Origin: Sambucus nigra
Lineage: Eukaryota > Streptophyta > Magnoliopsida > Dipsacales > Adoxaceae
Assembly (NCBI GenBank): GCA_949130495.1
Contig: OX422213.1
Span: 202,485,660-202,549,659 of the forward strand
Reading direction: 5' to 3'
Length of the DNA stretch: 64,000 bases
Shown: positions 48,241 through 58,539 of the stretch, one piece after another
How the letters are laid out: every line of letters starts with the position of its first letter
How positions within the stretch are numbered: the first letter of the stretch is position 1
The notes under the pieces: generated by a model
Databases searched by the model: none
The model's input: only the letters and a program-made list of their open reading frames with translations
Told to the model about the DNA's origin: nothing
Position numbers and translations under genes: made by a program

Positions 48241-49725
48241 ACCCCCTCACAACCCAAATAAGAGAAAATAACGCAATTCTTCCTCTCATGCAAGTCTTCT
48301 TGACTGATCCTACGTTGCAAAAATTTAAATATAAATATTCACTTGCTATAGAAGACCTAACAATAGCTCCACCTGTTATAATATTCCCTTAAAAAATATA
48401 TAAATTTCTCGCCTTAATTCCCCTAAATACCACAAGAGAACCTAACATGATCCTCGAAGCTACACCTGATGTTAAAACCTTGTAACCCACACCCACCAAT
48501 ATAAGGTTCATCCAAAGCCTTGGAACATGTGGAACACCACACAAAGTTCTTAGTAATTCATCATACGCCTTGATTTTGATTCATCAAATTCCCAAAATTT
48601 TGAGGGCTCTACCATCGTCCATTAAAATGAAACCAACTTTCACCTCTTTGTAGGAGGAGAAGAATACCTATCCAAACACATATGAATTGAAAAACCAAAA
48701 TAAATAACTCATTCATTAAATGACTTACCAAAAAATTTCGATTGTCATGAGAACAAAATCATCGACATCCTCCGGATCATTTGCACCTGCCACTTTTGTT
48801 GATGCATTATGAATTTTCTCCTTCCATTTCTTATTAATAAGTTTGGGGAAAGAATGAATGATGTACCCAATCTCATGATATTAGTAACACTTTTGATTAT
48901 TATGCCACTTTGTTTTGGACCTAGAGCTCCTCGAACCTTAGTTCTCATGTCTTCCTTTAATGACTAGGCATGTGGCATCATTGTCACACTCAACTACTTT
49001 CCTCCTATTTTTGTTGGAGAGGAGGAATAATATGATCTCATCCAAAACTTTTCTTCTCGTGCATCATTATAGTCACCAAATGATTGTACGCTTCGGGAAG
49101 AGAAGCCAACAAAATCGCAACCTTATCCTCTTCCTCCATCTCCACCTCCATGTTTAATAGTTCTCGGAGAAACCTATTAAACTCATTGAAGTGGTCTTGA
49201 AGTGAAATGCTCGGACCCATACAAAATTAGTATAACTCTTTTTTTTAAGTTAATTCAATTAGTCAAAGACTTCTCCAAATAAAGCTTCTCAATCTTTACC
49301 TAAATCCCCTCAGCAGAAGTCTCTATCGTAACATTTTGTTTGATCGCCTTAGACAAACACAGTCGAATCATAGAACAAGCCTCCCTATCGAATTTTTTCA
49401 TTCGTCTTCCTTCATTGCATTGGGTTTTCCTTCTAAGGCCTGGATAATGCCATTTTTAACAAGTAAGGGTGTCAATTCGAGCTAGTCGTGTTAATTTTTA
49501 TACTAGTTTTAAGTACTTTTAAATTTGCACTGGCTAATCATCTCATCTTCAGGCCATATCGGATTATTACCGTAAACGGATAATCGTGTCAAAAATTATC
49601 AAACCTACTGACAAAGATGTTCATCACATGCACTTCTCATAGGCAAAATTCTTAATTCCATTAAATTTCTCAAAATCATATTTTATCTTAGATGTCATAA
49701 CAAAGACTCTACTTTGCAACTTACG
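48241..49725 (-). pseudogene. Ty1/copia gag to pre-integrase remnant
   Basis: On the minus strand an N-terminus MTSKIKYDFEKFNG lies near 49700. The 60-codon stretch at 49038-49220 reads LQDHFNEFNRFLREL then EEDKVAILLASLPEAYNHL, the UBN2-type gag of copia elements. Further down, a degenerate GAG-pre-integrase region is seen (RNLYIF, GNIITGGAIV near 48370-48420). RT and RNase H are absent, so pol is truncated. Stops and frameshifts abound. Confidence 0.7.
49466..49620. mobile_element. Degenerate MITE-like insertion in the copia remnant
   Basis: agggtgtcaattcgagctag at the left and aaacggataatcgtgtcaaa toward the right recall a common plant short repeat family (gtgtcaattcgggtcgtgtc type). No clean inverted repeats or TSD. 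Confidence 0.25.
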
Positions 49726-49740
49726 CACCGATACCAATTT

Positions 49741-50030
49741 GTTGTGTGGAAGCGCGATATTTCTACTAGGGCTTCGTGACCAACAAACCATTCACAATAA
49801 AAATATGGTAATCCAAATAAAGAAAATGCAAATGAGATGAAAAACAAAAAATATAGCTGCAATGGCGATCCATGTCACGAAAATATAATAAGATTACAAA
49901 TTCAGAAGGACTTTTTGTTCCTTCGTCACAGGCAAATTAATTTCTCTTCTCACAAAATAATACTCACATAAATATTGAAAGACTCTTACAATATCAATCT
50001 TACTAAAAAAATCTTAAAATATACCTAAGA
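49741..50030 (-). repeat. End of a copia LTR with adjacent PBS variant
   Basis: On the minus strand the LTR ends ...cttccacacaaca at 49741. The PBS-like tggtatcggtgc follows after three bases, a variant of the initiator-Met PBS. The outer LTR border is unclear. Confidence 0.5.
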
Positions 50031-50470
50031 GCTCGTTTGGGGGTTTTTAAGAGAAAACAAAAAAAATGAAAGTTTTATTAGGAGAGAAAAGAAAAGAAGA
50101 GAAAGATAAAAAAAAAAAAAAAAAAAAGAGTAAAGAAAATAGGAGAGGATAAATTAATATTCATTCCTTTGTTTGGGAGTTTAGGAGAGAAGATGAAATA
50201 AATTTCTTTGTTGTTATTTGAGAGTTGAGAGTAAAATTATTTTTTACAGGTTTAGGTATAATTTATTAAAAAAAAAACTTTCATTTCTCTCTATTTCTTT
50301 TCGATTTGAAAAGAAAGTTTTGCAGAGAAATGAAAAGAAAGTTTAAAAAAAAAATCCTCTTTTTTTAAATTCCAAATGAGGGAAAGTGTTTCTCTTATGT
50401 TCTATTTAAACTTCCCTTCTTTTCTTTTATTTTATCTCCAAAATAAAACTCGCAAAACACACCCTAAATC
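50031..50470. repeat. Purine/AT-rich low-complexity block
   Basis: It holds an A(20) run and GAAAAG-rich tracts between gagctcgtttggggg and ctcgcaaaacacaccct. It may be a decayed MITE, but the two ends are not clear inverted repeats. Confidence 0.35.
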
Positions 50471-50620
50471 CTCAATAGAGAATAATCAAAATTGTTTCGA
50501 CAAAAGAGTGAACCTTTAATTTTTACTCACAAAATTCTCTATTTACCATGATGTACATCTCCCTAAATAAGAAGATAAAGTGAAATGAACCGAACAGTGT
50601 AAAACAAATGGGTAACACTA

Positions 50621-50770
50621 GGGCTACCCCTTTTTGTTACCCCCGGCATAAAAGTATTGTACCCTGATTTGTTTTTTATGCCCTGGCGGGACCCATATAA
50701 GTACAGACAAAGCAAAGTACAATACTTTAAAACCGAGAGTAACAAAAGGGGTAACAAAAAGGGGTAGCCC
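50621..50770. mobile_element. 150-bp MITE with perfect 23-bp terminal inverted repeats
   Basis: Bases 50621-50643 (gggctacccctttttgttac plus ccc) are the exact reverse complement of 50748-50770, and TA flanks both sides (50619-50620 and 50771-50772). A TA duplication points to the Tc1/mariner (Stowaway-like) group, though the end sequence is not the Stowaway consensus. Non-coding. Confidence 0.85.
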
Positions 50771-50774
50771 TAAT

Positions 50775-51770
50775 ATTATCCAAAACAAATACTGGCAACC
50801 TAAGAGCCCTTAAATGACTTGAGCAAAATATGGCAAGAGAGTCCTTATTTGAGCACTTGGTAGAGTTTGTGATTATCACAATCAGACATCCATGATCCAC
50901 CCATTCTATGAGAGAGAACGAGCCAATATTACACAACTATGGGTTCAAATTTGTCGATCCTCTTTAACGAGGGTTAACACGCACTTTCAATATAATTGGT
51001 TAAAACATGAATAATACATTTAAAAGGGGTATATATCAAATAATTTTTTGAACTCCTTTTAATACATGTATAGTACAAGCCTTTTTATTTTGCACAAAAA
51101 AATCATTCACCATGTTAAAAAGACTTTATCATGCTATGTTAAAAAAACTTTACCATGCCGCTGGAACGAACCTTTAAAGATAAGAGAATAAGGAACTTTT
51201 TAGTACAAAATAAAAGGCTTGGACTAAATGTACATTAAAAAATATTTGAGGAACTTTTTGATATTTGATCCTGTTAAAAATTGTGAGATTCATTATTGAC
51301 TCTTTAATATTTAAACCAATCACATTGTAGCGTCATATTAACTCTTCTTAAAAGGTTCAACAAATTTTTACTCCATCTCTACCCAACATATTTTGCCTAG
51401 GATTCATGTCAATTAAATGTGACTTGTGAGATAAGGGTCTTGTAAATATGAATGTCCCCTGCTAGAAATTTCTGGACAGATATGCTGGAAACCAATGTTA
51501 AAAAAGTAGTCATAATAGAATGTTTTCAAAAAGTTTGGTAACCTATCATCAAGTTAGGTAGATACTGTTCTATTTTATACGAACTGAATTAGTTATACAT
51601 TGATATTTATTCTTATTAGAATGATGTCAATCAAAGTAAAATTGCAATACTCAGCCAATTACATCATATAAGAGTACAAAGTTTGCTAAAAAATTATATC
51701 AGTATTATATAGTAAATTTCTGTGAATTTTGTTTTTCGCAATGGTAGGGTCCGAATTGAGGAAGTAATGT
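50775..51770. other. AT-rich intergenic/3' flank of the TBL exon
   Basis: No feature recognised. The part adjoining 51771 would hold the 3' untranslated region of the minus-strand host gene. Confidence 0.4.
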
Positions 51771-51771
51771 T

Positions 51772-52066
51772 TTAAAGAATAAGATTGTAAAGAATTTGGT
51801 TCCAAGTGTCAGGAACTCCTGGAAGACACCAATGGCTGCAGTCCATTGTGGTCGCCCCACCAAGGCCATAAAGAGAAGGATGCCCATCTTTACGCAGGAG
51901 AGAGAGGTTTGTTACATCAAGCAATGTTACAGGCGTACTGATCTTGCTTAATACCCTCTTCAGAATTGTTAAAGCAGGTGGCAAACCTCCAGGATATATT
52001 GAGCCAAACAATGGTTGCTTTTGCCCCAAACAGGTCTTTACGCTTGGTTCATTCCACTCTGTTCCA
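51772..52066 (-). CDS. 3'-terminal exon of a TBL/PMR5-family gene (PC-esterase domain), partial
   Basis: The minus strand starts after a good acceptor (ttttttggtcag). It reads [53 protein letters not shown] and [16 protein letters not shown], then stops at 51772. The D..H pair in DCSHWCLPG is the catalytic Asp-His of the C-terminal PC-esterase domain. In the family, a GDS serine in an upstream exon completes the site. These Golgi enzymes O-acetylate xylan or other wall polysaccharides. The exon is open with no damage, 295 nt. Upstream exons (higher coordinates) are not seen before element B at 52701, nor between 62275 and the end. Either the intron is huge or the gene is truncated. Confidence 0.88.
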
Positions 52067-52411
52067 CTGACCAAAAAACATTATACATATGAACATGGTG
52101 AGTATATGTGCGTCTAGCCATAAGTAAAATACTTATGATTATTGCAAAATGACTGCCTCTTTTTCTTTCTTTATGACATCGAACCAGCTGTGTTCTGTAA
52201 TATACAGGGTGTGGCACATTGGAAATGTATGCAATACAGAAAGACCTCTTTTTTTTCTTTCTCATTAAAGGATGTAGAAATACTGATATCTAATGGTTTT
52301 AGGACGGACTTATAAATTATTGAATCATTTTTTTTTTTGTGGAAAGCGTAATTGTAGAGATATTTATGTTATTAGAAATACATCAAGAGATTTAGAGCAA
52401 TTGGCGTAATA
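52067..52411 (-). other. Presumed intron sequence upstream of the TBL exon
   Basis: Non-coding, with a pyrimidine-rich acceptor at its lower end. No earlier TBL exon motif (GDS or the family's WWHAG-like block) is visible. Confidence 0.45.
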
Positions 52412-52572
52412 CTCCCTCCTAGCCAAATTCGTCAATTAAGAGTCCCGATTGCGTTAAATATCGATAGATCAAATCTAACGATAACTAATATGTCTTGATC
52501 TTGGCCATCGATTAGTGGATCCTTAATAAATGTAAAAGTCAAATAAGAACTCTTGACTTGGAACGATGGGAT
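52412..52572. mobile_element. Probable Stowaway-like MITE, degenerate
   Basis: The left end ctccctcctagccaa and the complement of the right end (atcccatcgttccaa) both approximate the Stowaway terminus CTCCCTCCGTTCC. TA flanks both sides. Length 161 bp, non-coding. Confidence 0.5.
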
Positions 52573-52695
52573 TATATACTAGTGAATAATATTGAACAAT
52601 ATACTTTGTTGAAGTTATTATAGTCATCTTATGAGCATAAGAAAATACTTTAATATGTCTTTTTCGTAGTGTGAACGTTCATTCAATAGAGTGAT

Positions 52696-52700
52696 TCATG
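52696..52700. repeat. Left TSD of element B (tcatg)
   Basis: Exact match with 62270-62274. Confidence 0.9.
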
Positions 52701-53130
52701 TGTAACAACCCGTCCTTTTGGAGACAATTAAATTCCATAAATAAAAATAAATTGGCAATTTGGGGAATTTCCCTAAATAGTGATTTTGGGGATTCTCGAG
52801 GATTTAATGGTTTTCGATGGAAGTTGTAATTATTTTTGGGACTATATAGGTCGAAATATTTTAATTATATGTCGCCGTTGAGTAAAGCGACACGAGGTAA
52901 GATTTTTAATTGGAAAAACCCGCATTTATTTATTTTGGGTTGGAATAGTGATTTGCGGTCAAGTACCTCGGATGAAAATTTCGACTGCGCCATGAGTCTC
53001 GAAATGTCCGAGATAGTCTGAAAGAGTGTCCGATTTTCGAAAATGAGTTTCGGGTAATTTTAGAGGTAAAAATAACTCGTAATTGGGTAAACGAGTCGTT
53101 TTGGGGTAAGGGTTAAAAACCCTTTTCTTC

Positions 53131-53140
53131 CTATTTAAAG
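53131..53140 (+). promoter_or_regulatory. TATA box in B 5' LTR
   Basis: ctatttaaag is followed ~30 bp later by the purine-rich gagagaaagaagagagag leader. The same site is in the 3' LTR at 58973-58982. Confidence 0.55.
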
Positions 53141-53917
53141 AGAAAGAAAGGAAAGAAGAGAGAAAGAAGAGAGAGAGGAAGAAGAAAAGAGGAAGAAAAT
53201 GGGAGATTCCGGCGTACCACCGCGGGATACGGCGCGAGGTCGTCGGATTATATCCACGAGGCAAGTGTTTACTTGCTTTATTTATCTTTTTGCATAAATA
53301 TCTCATACCGTAATTTGGTATAAACAAACCCTAATGGTTTTGGGGTGGGTTATCGTGGATAAAACGGGTTTTTAGGAGTTAAAACAATTAAACCCCAAAT
53401 AATATTTCAATTTATGGAACTTAGGTTTTAACCTAAATTAATTGGTAGTTTTGGGTTCTAGGATGTTTAGAACCCTTAATATATGTGTATTTGTAGTTGG
53501 TTGAGGTTGTAGTACGTTGGGTGAAGCGACAAAAGCTTGGGAGAAGCTTTAATGGCCGAAATCGTCTCGGACAAGACGATGAATAGTAACCCGTCACTTT
53601 AGGGGCCTTTTTGGCCAGGAAAAGAATTGATTTAGCTTTCGGACAAAACACGAAAGTTGTAGATCTTTTCGATACGGTCGCGTGGGCGCTGACCGCGTAT
53701 TTTTCTGATTTTTCTACGATTTGATATGATTTTTACAAGATGGCAGCTCCGGGTTGAAATCATCAACTCGGAAATCAAATCGGGAATTGAAAAAATTACG
53801 GCTAGAATTAATTGCGTAGATGTTCGGGATAATTTTTGGGGTAGTATAGAAACCCCGAAAATGAATTTGGGTTGTTGGATAAGGGAATTAAAGATTTAAT
53901 TTTGGGAGACCTGGTGT

Positions 53918-54040
53918 GACCGGTCGACCGCGCCCCTAAGGCCCGTCGACCGCGTCAAGGAGGAAGGGCCTACTGCTTTGTTTCGTAGGCTTATTTACAA
54001 CCCGCGGTCGACCGGGGGTCTAGGACCGGTCGACCGGTGC
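53918..54040. repeat. GGTCGACC palindrome cluster in B 5' LTR
   Basis: gaccggtcgaccgcg, cccgtcgaccgcg, cgcggtcgaccggg and gaccggtcgaccggtg occur within ~120 bp. The same cluster is at 59764-59886 in the 3' LTR. Confidence 0.85.
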
Positions 54041-55270
54041 CCTGTTTTCAGCCCAAGATTTTGGAGATTAGGATTATTTCTCCTCTTTGAGTTTAAAGTT
54101 TCAGGCCCTCTAAATTAGAGTATTATAGAGGGTTAAGTCCCAAAGGACTTGAGGAATTGGGAATGTATATATATGTGTATATTCACTTAGAGTGAATTAG
54201 TATAATTGGAGATATCCAAATAAATCCGTAGATGGGATTTAAGTATGTATTACTTATTAAAGTAAGAAAGTACTTTGGGTTTAGTATCATGCATATATGA
54301 ATGCATGATTATGATTCTTTGAGAGAATCTTTGGGATTATTGGTCATCGATAGATGGTTTGGCAAATATGGCCATTTTTATATATTCAGGGAGGAATATA
54401 TGGTATATATATATATACTATGTGATTAAGTATATATGATATGATATAAATGATTTTGAAAATATATAGATGAATATTTTCAAAATGGGAAAAAGGTAAA
54501 TGATCTTCATAATTGATAAATTATGTCTACACACCTCCCTAAATCGCTATCATAAGAGAAGTTGCGTGCGTTATGGTGATGCCCCCTGGCTAATGAATGC
54601 AGGGTGGCTATAGTCCTATAGGCCATATGGGCGGTTATTTAATTTCTGCGCTGGTTAGGGGATTCTGGGTGTGGTCCTGACTTTCCCGCAGGCAATATGG
54701 CCGCTTCCCGACGTTGGTAGGTTCCCAGGTTGTCTTGTATAGATAGGCCCTGAAAGATGATAGCCATTTAGGGGCGCGTCCAGTGGGGAAACCCGGAGGG
54801 GCGGTCTTAGTTTTATTAAAGCAATTTATGATAATAAATTGGCTTTAATTTACATTTCCTAAACATAAAAAGGGAAATGGGATAAATGTTTGGCTTCGGT
54901 AACACTCCCGGATGGAAGAAGGGATGTGGAGGCATGATTTGATCAAAGCATTTTCATGATAATGGAAATGGCTTTGGGTACATTTCCTGAGTATAAAAAG
55001 GGAAATGGGATGACATATAAAGGAAAAGCATTTTTATGATAATAAAACTGGCTTTTAAAAGCATATGATTTGTTAAAGCAATTCATGATAATGAATTGGC
55101 TTTTATATTTACATTTCCCGAGTATAAAAAGGGAAATGGGAAGTTTTGAGAAAAATGAAAGTATTGATAAATACTTGATATATGAATCATCAGTCCGTGA
55201 GATAGATCCGGATGGTTATGGTAAAATATGATTATATACATATGGATGAATCGAGTACCGAGGGTCTAAT

Positions 55271-55358
55271 GGATCCCGATAATCGATCTTGCCGCATAGT
55301 AGTGTATCGGGGGGGTTCCTTGTTTGGATTTCACTTTGCGAGACACCCCACGCATGAA
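55271..55358 (+). repeat. Conserved hairpin box, copy 3 (B 5' LTR, first)
   Basis: GTGT-atc-GGGG with CCCC-ACGC. The core has one change (tcactttgcga). Confidence 0.85.
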
Positions 55359-55469
55359 TATGGCAATGTGTTGATACTAGGGAGAAGTTTCATCCTTAGT
55401 GCTCTTATATTGATATTTATTATATGATGTATATATATATATATATATATTCTGTACTGGGGGACTGGC

Positions 55470-55557
55470 GGATCTCGACGATCAACCGTGTCGCGTAGTA
55501 GCGTATCGGGGGGGTTCCTTGTTTGGATTTCGCTTTGCGAGACACCCCACGCACGAA
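55470..55557 (+). repeat. Conserved hairpin box, copy 4 (B 5' LTR, second)
   Basis: GCGT-atc-GGGG pairs perfectly with CCCC-ACGC. The core is consensus. Confidence 0.85.
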
Positions 55558-56314
55558 CATTGCATAGCGTTGAGACTGGAGTAAAGTTTAGCCCTTAGTA
55601 CATTGCTTGGACTATCTAGGGTTGATAGTGGGTTGGGTGATAGACTAGTTTAGCAGGATAGCTTGACTAGGATGTTTAGAGGGATGCGCTAGGAGTGCAC
55701 TATTAGTGAAGAGGTGAGAGGTATCTCATGGGAGTGCGATACCTAACTTAAATATGAGATAAAACCTTTTTCAAAATAATAAGGCATTTATGCACTTGCT
55801 AAATATTTTCAAAACTCGGGCTCTGACCCGTTTATATACTTTTCCTTTCTTGCTATATATATATATATATATATATAGGTGTCCAGACACAGGGAGGCCT
55901 GGATGACACTTCTTTCGAGTCAGACGTCAGCTGCAGCAGCTGTGGATGCGTGCAGGTTTTTGATAGCCGCTTCCATCATTGTAATCTAGATAGGAGATAC
56001 TGTATAAACATTCGAGCCAATGGCTCAATTGTATTTATTTATTCTTTTAGTACCTCATTCGATATGGTTGTATATTTTGACCGAGTGTTCGGTTATTTTA
56101 TTTCATTTCAGTTTCATTTCGGCAAAACTGTGTGGATGTTTTATTTATTGTTGTTAAAAAGAGTAGTTAGTTAAAATTTTGACACCGGCCTAATAGGTTA
56201 TTAGTAATTAAATGGATTTTCGACAGTGATGCTAAGAATGATCCATATGAGACTCCTGTTTTAATTTAATATTGGAGTGATCGCCCGGTATCTTATTAGG
56301 CGGGGTATCACAGA

Positions 56315-56326
56315 TGGTATTAGAGC
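56315..56326 (+). other. Primer-binding site of element B (initiator-Met tRNA)
   Basis: tggtattagagc lies two bases after the LTR end and has one mismatch to tggtatcagagc. Confidence 0.8.
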
Positions 56327-57447
56327 ATCAGGTTCTAGTGTCCTTAGGAATCTGTGCGGACGTACTACGCTTTCAGCGTTGCTCTCATTTGTTATAGAGC
56401 CTCAGGACTAGGATTGTTGATTTCTATTGTGAGATTTCGTTCTCCTGCCATGTTAGTAGATTATAGAAATCTTTTATGCGCTCGTTTGAGAATCGTGTGC
56501 GAAGCTTGGATGGCAGCAGGAGGTGAGGCTTAGCTGGAGCAGCTGGTGGAAATTGGGGACGAGGGCCTTAGTAGAGGTCACTCTCCTTATGGTAATTGTT
56601 AAGGATTTTGGCGGCAACTACTAAAGAATGGTAGTTAGGAGTACCACAGTACCGCTGAAGTTGAGAGTGGTACTAAAGTTGAATTCCTCATTGAAGTTGA
56701 GGGTTCAAAAGGGATCTTACGGATAGTCTTAATCGTGAGTCCCCACGATTTAGTCGGTATGAGAAGGATGTTGTTATGAGTTTTACCTCAATCCAGGAGG
56801 TATAATTGGCGTGGCCAGATAAAGTCGCGGTGTTTGTTAGCCCTAGACTCGTGTGTGTAATTTGAGTTATGGCGGTCTCGATAACATAATATCATGTATG
56901 TTTATGTATTTTTCGCGATAGTGGAATTTTATTTTCCTTCATTCGCCATAAAGGCGGGTGTTGATATATTGTATATATATATTTTGTTTGGGATACTCGT
57001 TCTATATGTTTATACGAGTATGGTTTTATGATGGGTATATATGTATTGGTAATTTCGGAGCGATAGCAGGCTAAGAATGGCAAGTCTATTGCGTCCATGG
57101 TTCCTGGAGGGAACAGGTTATTGTTGCGGTGTCTCACCTAGATATAGGTTGAGTTCACCTTATTTATTGTGGGATACGAAACTTCGATGAGTAGAGGTTT
57201 CATTATCGTGATTTGGGTATATGGCGACCTTATATATATGATTTAAGGCCGCAGGATTTGTGTTGAGCTGCAAGATACAGCTCATTACTATTTGCGCAAG
57301 GACTTAAAAATGAGTGCGAGCACAGGGTGGTATGACTCTTAGTTAGAGATAGGAGTTCAGACCACCTTTTTGTTGGATTAGGGGATAGGGATATCCCGGT
57401 GGCATGTTGAAATAATGGAACTCCATAACCAACGAAGTCAAGTGTTA

Positions 57448-57500
57448 ATGTGTGGAGGGGTTCCTTGTTTGGATTTCGCTTTGCGAGACACTCCACACAT
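57448..57500 (+). repeat. Conserved hairpin box, copy 5 (B internal, first)
   Basis: The arms ATGTGTGGAG (57448-57457) and CTCCACACAT (57491-57500) are exact complements, 10 bp. They enclose the same 33-nt core as the other copies. The upstream module of the other copies is missing. Confidence 0.85.
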
Positions 57501-57914
57501 GACTCTTAACGGTGTCGGGAGTGGAGAGTTGTTATGGGATGCAAGGATGTTGATTTTGTGGAAAGGTCTTATAGTGTGGATGAACCACTATAGGCTATGA
57601 GCCACATGATATTGATATACTTATGGAGATATTGTGCTATGGAAAAGCACTAAAGTGGTCCCCTCGCCACAAGTGGGTGGTTGAGGTTGGACTTGGAGAA
57701 ATTGGTTTGAGGATAATAACCAGCCTTAATGAAAAGGCAGATTTTGAGAAGATAAATTTTGGGTATTATGTTCGTGACACTTTCTACAGAAAGTGGGCAC
57801 TTCGATTGATTAGGTTTCCTTCTGTATGGGCGGAAGGATAAGATAGTAGGAATGCGTTCATAGGCTAGCCTAGTAGGATTTAGGACGTCCCGCTTGTGTG
57901 CCTTGGGTCGTTAT

Positions 57915-58002
57915 ATCTCGATGACCGACTACGCGAGGGAGTAGTGTAACGGGAGGGTTCCTTGTTTGGATTTCTCCTTGGCGAGACGTCCCACGCACGA
58001 AA
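57915..58002 (+). repeat. Conserved hairpin box, copy 6 (B internal, second)
   Basis: GTGT-aac-GGGA pairs with TCCC-ACGC. The core is slightly altered (tttctccttggcgagac). The upstream atctcgatgaccgac equals that of copy 1 in A. Confidence 0.85.
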
Positions 58003-58499
58003 TCGAGCAAATGTTGGAAATTGAGAGAGGCATTGGGCACTAGGGACATATTTAGGATACTCGTTTCGCTTAAGTAGGGTAACGCTTAGACCTTAGTATT
58101 TTTATTATAGTTAGTGGCGCCGAGTTTAGGAGAATGGAATTTTGTGGGTTCGGAGGACCCATAAGTGAGTATTACACCGAGGAAATGAGATCCTTATTGG
58201 GAGAGAGTGTTACGTGTCAAACATTCACTACGAATGTGCAGATATGCGCAAGTTTGAAAGGTGTAGAGGCACCTTGGTAAGATGGTTTTATATACCGCCT
58301 GAAATAGAATGGGCGTAGTATATAAGGTTGAAATTCATGCTGATAGGCATTATAGATAATGGGTATTATGTGATGTATTAGAGTCACTTTACGATCGTGG
58401 TAGTCGTGTAGCATATGATTGGGAGCCATTGGGTTAGTATCTTTCCCTTGAGGTTTTAGAATTTGTAGTGATCCTAGTTATATGGTGTAGGTTATATCA

Positions 58500-58539
58500 T
58501 AAATTTCGAGGACGAAATTCCGTTGTAAGGGGGGGAGTA
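58500..58539 (+). other. Pol-end relic and polypurine tract of element B
   Basis: aaatttcgaggacgaaattc encodes the FEDEI-type C-terminus of Tekay-like pol. It runs into aagggggggagta (58527-58539), directly before the 3' LTR. Confidence 0.8.

Larger units (their letters stand above)
52701..56312 (+). repeat. 5' LTR of element B
   Basis: Modules in order: tgtcgc/gcgaca hairpin (52870-52892), actcg/cgagt hairpin (53075-53096), TATA box ctatttaaag (53131-53140), donor-like aggcaagt (53259-53266), GGTCGACC palindrome cluster (53918-54040), ccctggctaatgaatgcagg block (~54585), gggaaatggg repeats (54870-55140), two conserved boxes separated by (TA)n, and the gggctctgacccg block (~55819). Confidence 0.92.
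56327..58526 (+). other. Internal region of element B, no gene
   Basis: No protein family is recognisable in any frame. The longest frames (60-90 codons) are unsupported. Two conserved boxes are the only clear features until the terminal pol-end relic near 58500. Confidence 0.6.

Noticed and set aside
57623..57841. 72-codon plus frame in the B internal region
   Set aside because: No family recognised and no homologous frame in element A; left as non-coding internal sequence.
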